A DNA stretch of 64,000 nt from Megamerina dolium (lineage: Eukaryota; Arthropoda; Insecta; Diptera; Megamerinidae), in contig OY978525.1 of NCBI GenBank assembly GCA_963854835.1, positions 28,171,253 to 28,235,252 of the forward strand. The letters run 5' to 3'. Positions 58,655 to 64,000 of this stretch are shown piece by piece (the first letter of the stretch is position 1; each line of letters starts with the position of its first letter). The notes beneath the pieces were generated by a model that worked only from the letters and a program-made list of their open reading frames with translations, was not told where the DNA came from and did no database searches. The position numbers were made by a program, and so were the translations under genes.

Positions 58655-58945
58655 TTGTCACTATGGGTCCCGAAGGATTCTTCGACCGAGTGCGTCTTTA
58701 AGTATTTTTGTGGATGTAAAATTTGTGTAATATTAGAAGAGAAATATTTATATTAGTAGATTTAAATAGCAGGGCTCTTCGGACATCAACTTTTCCGAGT
58801 TTTATCACAGAATATTTTGAATAGATTTTTAATGGAATTGTTGTCTATCGCAGGAATTAGCAAAGGTTTCCTCGAAGGTTAGCATCATTTCAAAATTAAA
58901 ATTTGGAGTAATTCTGACAATATTCTGTTTCCAAATTTACTTCAG
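58655..58945 (-). mobile_element. tRNA-derived SINE relic nested in RTE relic
   Basis: gggtcccgaaggattcttcg, then aatattagaagagaaatatt and cttttccgagttttatcaca match the SINE body in reverse orientation. The head is lost. Confidence 0.65.
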
Positions 58946-59095
58946 CCAAGCAGGTGTTGTATTCGGATCCCGCTGGTAGTCGTGGACTAAGAGAAAGACC
59001 TAATCTTCAGGGGATCTGACAGCGCTAGAAATTTCCAACTAGCGCTAATGAGCCATAAGCTGGCGAAATGGTCAGTGAACGGCCAAAATAATTTT
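58946..59095 (+). mobile_element. ancient RTE-type LINE relic, right part
   Basis: ccaagcaggtgttgtattcg, then gatcccgctggtagtcg, gacagcgctagaaatttcca and gctggcgaaatggtcagtga correspond to 35774-35930 of copy B. This continues the 58350 fragment after the SINE interruption. Confidence 0.7.
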
Positions 59096-59502
59096 TCAGT
59101 TGGAAAAGCTAAATAACATGAATAAGAAGAGAAAGAAAAGCAGTAGTAGTAGAAGAAGAATATGATGATGAAGATAAAGGAGATGAAGATGAAAAACAAG
59201 GTGAAAACAAGGGCTGACCCAAAGCCTGGTATTACGCCTGGTATGTCTTTTGCGTTAAAAATTATGTCATTATGGAAAATCTGCATCTGTTACTCTAATT
59301 AGAGCTAAGACATCCTTTGCTGGAGCAAAATTTTTGTGAGAAAGATTGAAGTAGGCAGTTTTGAATATTTTCCTTCTAGTGCGTGCTAACACTGGTAAAG
59401 ACTATACTAAGATGTTTTGTTGTCTTTCAAGCAAAGGCGAAAATTGGGCTTTTCACATAAACCCCTGTTTAAGTGGTATTATCTTAGGTATTACATTGTG
59501 GA

Positions 59503-59520
59503 GGGGGGGGGGGGGGGGGG
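59503..59520 (+). repeat. G18 homopolymer
   Basis: Eighteen consecutive G in otherwise AT-rich DNA; (G)n this long is rare and error-prone in assemblies. Confidence 0.95.
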
Positions 59521-59961
59521 TAAAGTGGGCTGTGAGTAATCCTAAATCACATGTAATAAAAGCTATTGGATTGGCTTTAGGGAAGTTTCACAATGATATG
59601 GAGAGCTTATTGTGACTAGTTCGTCAGCAACCTTATTTCCATAAATTTCGCAATCGGGAAATCAAACGGATTTGTTTAAAATAATCCGACTCTGTAGCGT
59701 GTCAAGACAAAAAGCTTCTTCAAGAATTATTTTTAACGGAGTTTTTATACGATTTAATAAATTTAGATATTCAATAATGTAGTACAATGTTAAGGTTTGG
59801 TATTAGATGCAAAATGGAAAACCTCACAAGAACGATCTTATGCAAAGAAAAATTTTAATTCATAAAATATTTTGTGCTTAAATAGTACGATAAAACTTTT
59901 GTGGTGTCACATTCAAGATAAAAGTATTATATCATTTATATATCGTGAAGTATATCATACT

Positions 59962-62694
59962 GTGCTATGGTGGTGTTTTCGCAAGGTAACGTGTCTAACT
60001 GCCTCAACCGGGTGGGGCTAGTGCAATCCTTGTTGAACTCATCGCAAGTCAACTCACTGGCTGCCATGTAGTTTGATCTGAGCGTTATGTGATGATACCT
60101 TTATTTGTTAATGGGGGGCAGTCATATAGCTTGCTCGGCTTACTATGTGATTTCATTATATTAATAGGGGCCCTCCATGGGGCGACCACCGGGCAACGTC
60201 TTCCTGGCACCCACTGGGAGGCGGCTGAAGTGAGTGGCGAAAATCTCCTCGGTTAGAGGTTGTGCGTTGGGTTTGAGACCCGCCACATAAAAAACCCCCC
60301 AATGAAAAAAACAGATATGACTCGGATAAGGACTACCGCTTTTGTTGATGACCTCCGCAAACGAAAAAAGAACAATGATTTACGGATATGCACCTGGAAT
60401 GTCCGGTCCCTTTACAGGGAGGGTGCCTCTATCCAGCTGGTTAATGTCCTCGACAAATACAGATCTGACATCACCGCTCTCCAGAAAATGCGATGGACGG
60501 GACAGGGCTGCTCCAAAAGAGCGTCCTGTGACATTTACTACAGTTGCCATGCTGAAAGGCACGAATTAGGATGTGGATTTTTGGTCAGCAAGAGACTACG
60601 ACATCTTGCCTCACAGTTCACGCCTGTGAACGAACGGCTAGCCACAATCCGCATCAAGGCAAAATTTTTCAACATCAGCCTTATATGTGCCCACGCTCCG
60701 ACGGATGAGAAGGACAATGTGACTAAGGAGAGCTTCTTTCAGCGCCTCGAAGAAGCTTATGACCGCTGCCCCCGCGCCGATATCAAAATCGTGCTTGGCG
60801 ACTTTAATGCCAGGGTGGGCAAGGAAGGTACCTTTGGTCCAACTGTCGGAAAATTCAGCCTCCACCAGAACACCTCCGATAACGGAATGAGGCTGATCGA
60901 CTTCGCCGCAGAACGAAACATGGTAAATGGTGGTACCAGATTCCAGCATCTCGACATCCACAAAGCGACATGGCTGTCTCCAGATCAACGTACAAGAAAC
61001 CAAATTGATCATGTGGTGATTGACGGAAGGCATGCTTCCAGTGTGATGGACGTGAAATCGATCCGTGGTGCCAACATCGACTCGGATCACTACCTTGTTG
61101 CAGCTAAGGCGCGCACACGCTTATGTGTCGCAAATAACAAGAGAGGTCCCACACAGAGAAAGCTCGACGTCAGTAAGCTGCGATCACCAGAGACAGCAGA
61201 TGCATTTTCCACTCGACTATCGGATCTGCTTATGCAGAACACTCCCCCACTTGACGATACATGCGCACGGTGGACACATATATCCCACTCCATGACTACT
61301 GCTGCCGAGGAGGTAATCGGTTACTACCGGCCTCTGAGGAATGAGTGGTATGATCAGGAGTGTCGCGACGCTACCGCAGAGAAAGACGCCGCCTACAGAA
61401 GAACCCTGCGTGCAGGCGCAACGCGAGCTGTTAAGGAGCGGTACAGAGATAAAAGGAGTGCAGAGAGACGTATTTTCAGACGCAAGAAAAGAGAACAAGA
61501 AAGACGCGAGTGTGAGGAGATAGAGATGTGTACCGACAAGAATGAGACTCGAAAATTCTTCGAAAAGATCAAGCGCCTGAGTGGAGGTTTAAATCCCGGA
61601 GCCTCTTCTTGTCGTGATAGAAATGGGAATCTGGTTACAGATGTCCAGAGTGTACTGAGCCTATTGAGGGAACACTTCTCCACGTTACTGAATGGCGATG
61701 CTACGAACAATTCCGCCAGTGGCGGAGATTGCCCGATAACCCCAATTACAGATGATGGTGTTGATGTTCCACCACCCGACTAAGACGACGTTGAAACGGC
61801 CATTTTAAGGCTGAAGAACAACAAAGCTGAAGGTGCTGATGGCCTGCCTGCCGAGTTGTTTAAAACCGGAGGCGATGAGCTGCTCGAATGCATGCACCAG
61901 CTCGTAAGCAGAATATGGTCGGATGAAAGCATGCCTGATGATTGGAGGCTCAGTGTTCTCTGTACCGTACATAAAAAAGGAGACCCCACAATCTGCGACA
62001 ACTACCGTGGAATAAGTCTCCTGAGTATCGCATATAAGGTCCTATCGAGCGTATTGTGTGAAAGATTGAAGCCCATGCTCAACACCCTGATTGGACCTTA
62101 TCAGTGTGGCTTCAGACCTAGTAAATCTACCATTGACCAAATTTTCACACTGCGCCAAATCCTGGAGAAGACCCAAGAAAAACAGATCGACACACACCAC
62201 CTATTTATTAATTATAAAGCCACTTTCGACAGTCCGGTAAGGGATTACCTCTACGCAACAATGTCCGAGTTCGGTATTCCTGCAAAGCTCATTCGACTTT
62301 GTAGAATGACACTGCATAACTCCCGTTATGCATCTTTGGACCTATTTGCGTTGGTGGCGAGTACCGAATAAGGTACAACCATGAGCTGTACGAGCTGTAT
62401 GCCGATATTGACATAGTAAAGCGCATCAAAATCCAGCGGCTGCGCTGGCTAGGTCATGTCGAGCGAATGGAAGAACACGCTCCAGCTAAGAAGGTGTTAT
62501 ATTCGGAACCCGCTGGAGGACGACGCAGAAGAGGAAGACCAAACCTCCGGTGGAAAGACCAAGTACTGGAGAACCTGACGGCGCTTGGAATTTCTAACTG
62601 GCGCCAGCTGGCGAAGAACAGAGATGGCTGGCGAAGCATGTTATTTTCAACCTAAATCGATATTCGGTTGTTATGGCCACATAAGTAAGTAAGT
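59962..62694 (+). mobile_element. RTE-type LINE copy D, both ends present, internally deleted, 14-bp TSD
   Basis: The direct repeat aagtatatcatact flanks it at 59948-59961 and 62695-62708 (its first four bases can also be read as tail). It starts gtgctatggtggtgttttcg, has a ~0.3-kb 5' UTR, a single long ORF with endonuclease and RT, and a 3' UTR ending ggccacataagtaagtaagt. Relative to copy B, about 590 bp (B coordinates 35028-35618) is missing at ~62328, including the catalytic YADD region. It probably arose from a complete element of about 3.3 kb. Confidence 0.95.
60302..62655 (+). pseudogene. RTE endonuclease-reverse transcriptase, interrupted
   Basis: The open frame 60260-61783 (507 codons) holds the APE-type endonuclease. 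The likely start is codon 15 (60302). Motifs are ICTWNVRSLYREGASIQL, ITALQKMRWTGQG, IVLGDFNARVGKEGTFGP, NQIDHVVIDGRH and ANIDSDHYLV. The catalytic Glu expected in ALQExRW is Lys (codon AAA at 60485-60487). A Tyr-to-stop change (TAA 61781-61783) ends the frame. It reopens in the same frame with MPDDWRLSVLCTVHKKGD, CGFRPSKSTIDQIF and HLFINYKATFDSPVRD. The ~590-bp deletion then shifts the frame and removes YADD. The C-terminal tail (EEHAPAKKVLYSEPAGG on) lies in another frame at 62467-62655. Three independent lesions make this copy non-autonomous. Confidence 0.95.
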
Positions 62695-62708
62695 AAGTAT
62701 ATCATACT

Positions 62709-64000
62709 TCAATATTTTTCAAGAGTCTCAAAATTCTCGTACTACATATTATTATCGCATGCAAATTGTATATACGTAAATATAATAATGAATATGCCAT
62801 AGTAATGAGATGTATTTACCTACATTTACCAATTAAAGAAATTCGCTTAAATGCCATAAACATATCAATTGTACCTACATAAATACACGTTTTTCAGTAT
62901 GAATTGTATGTAATGGTGTTAATAAAGTATATGAATACAGATATACTATATATGAATGATGGTAAGTAAAAATTGTATTGAAAATTAATAAATTACACTC
63001 GAATAACATTAAATGCAGTATGCAAGTCATGCAATAAGCTTTTTAAGCCATATATTCATGTACCATGCATATGTATATAATATGGATTACATATCTATGT
63101 ATTCATATATGAAAATGTGTGAATGAAAATTAATGAAAAGCAACTACGATATGCATACATTCAACAGTACTACAACGACAATGACCACAATAACTGCATT
63201 ATATTTATTATTTGTCACATGAGAGAAGTATTATACTCATAGCATTTCATAGTATTCATTCTGTATTGGTGTTGTAACGTATGTATATGTATGGTGAGTA
63301 GCGATGACAAAGGCAGTTTGTGACAGTAAAAGTTATTGCCATCTTCAATTTCTTTTATGTGCATAGCCTCATGGATAGCCTTTGGTGATGTGACATGTAT
63401 ATGGCGATAAAAATTGTAAAGTAGAATTAAAAAAAAGTACAAAATGAATAAGCAGTAATAATCATTACAACAACAACAATAACAGCTACAGTAAAATGAA
63501 AAGAAAAATAATTAAGAATAAAGAAATCAATTAATTTCAATTAAAACTCAACACAATTGGAATTCATACTTATACGTATTGAATTAAATAAATTTAAAAA
63601 AAGCACGAATTTACTCATACGCATACACACATAGAAATCGTTATTCTCATATGAATACATATTTATTACTTTCAAAAGTTCTGATACTCAATTAAAAATA
63701 CTCATACATATGTTACATAGCTCAGACTATGACTGCTGCCAAATGCCTTTAAAATTTAACAAATTATAAGCATCCGATAATAAGCTTCACTTAACCAGAA
63801 TATACCATTCACACTTTATTACCTAGGTGCAGAATCATGTTTTAGGATTCTTTGGTCTTTCACCTGCTCACTTGTTGAAGTTTTGCATCCTTTGGCGTGG
63901 CTGTAACTCCAATATTCATATTCTCACACCAAACGCAGCTTCCAGTAGCATCGTTTATAACAATCCGTATTTAAGATTGCTCACAGGACACTTACCAGCT
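62709..64000. other. AT-rich stretch to window end, no feature recognised
   Basis: Microsatellite-like and low-complexity AT-rich DNA. The last bases read cttaccagct, which on the minus strand gives ctg|gtaagt, a consensus splice donor. On its own this is too short to call. Confidence 0.4.

Noticed and set aside
60380..61710. Minus-strand ORFs of 60-150 codons
   Set aside because: Shadows of the RTE endonuclease frame on the plus strand.

Overview
This window looks like non-coding, repeat-dominated DNA from a higher fly (Diptera, Schizophora). A tephritid fruit fly fits best. The evidence is AT-rich sequence with no operon structure, INE-1/DINE-1 ('mini-me') type elements carrying the (GTCC)n core, several mariner lineages including a rosa-like DD41D element (a subfamily first described from tephritids), Jockey, RTE and LOA/I-type LINEs, and a tRNA-headed SINE. 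The species cannot be fixed from this sequence alone. No complete conserved host gene was recognised.

Layout. 1-2878: 5' part of a Jockey-clade LINE on the minus strand, with ORF1 and ORF2 apparently uninterrupted and overlapping by ATGA; ORF2 runs off the window start. 2879-3620: RTE 3' fragment and a mariner relic. 4735-8005: AT-rich degenerate satellite split by a 2.5-kb DINE-1-like element whose core is a ~300-bp tandem array. 8234-8755: the only candidate host-type gene, an ORF with the N-terminal helix of dynein light chain LC8 followed by a low-complexity tail. It abuts a LINE 3' end and a SINE. 9.5-21 kb: mostly AT-rich DNA with SINEs, a GC-richer orphan block, an RNase H relic and a mariner relic. 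21.8-24.7 kb: two more DINE-1-like copies only 65 bp apart. 26.7-31 kb: full-length but broken rosa-like mariner, SINEs, and a DD37D mariner-like element with TA-flanked TIRs. 32.4-37.1 kb: SINEs (one with an 85-bp triplication), an RTE copy with 10-bp target-site duplications (TSDs), and a MITE-like mariner derivative with ~108-bp TIRs. 37.9-40.5 kb: second Jockey copy, 5'-truncated and frameshifted, very close to the first. 42-50 kb: SINEs and two mariner relics. 50.3-55.7 kb: RTE fragment, LOA/I-type LINE relic, another DD41D-type relic. 58.3-62.7 kb: an ancient RTE relic interrupted by a SINE, then an end-complete, internally deleted RTE copy with a 14-bp TSD. The last 1.3 kb shows nothing recognisable.

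The elements relate as a TE community. Autonomous-type LINEs (Jockey, RTE, LOA) coexist with a tRNA-derived SINE (about 15 copies) that needs a LINE partner, and with at least eight IS630-Tc1-mariner copies, nearly all dead. Direct evidence for insertion history comes from TSDs at several insertions, nested insertions, and shared boundaries between copies.
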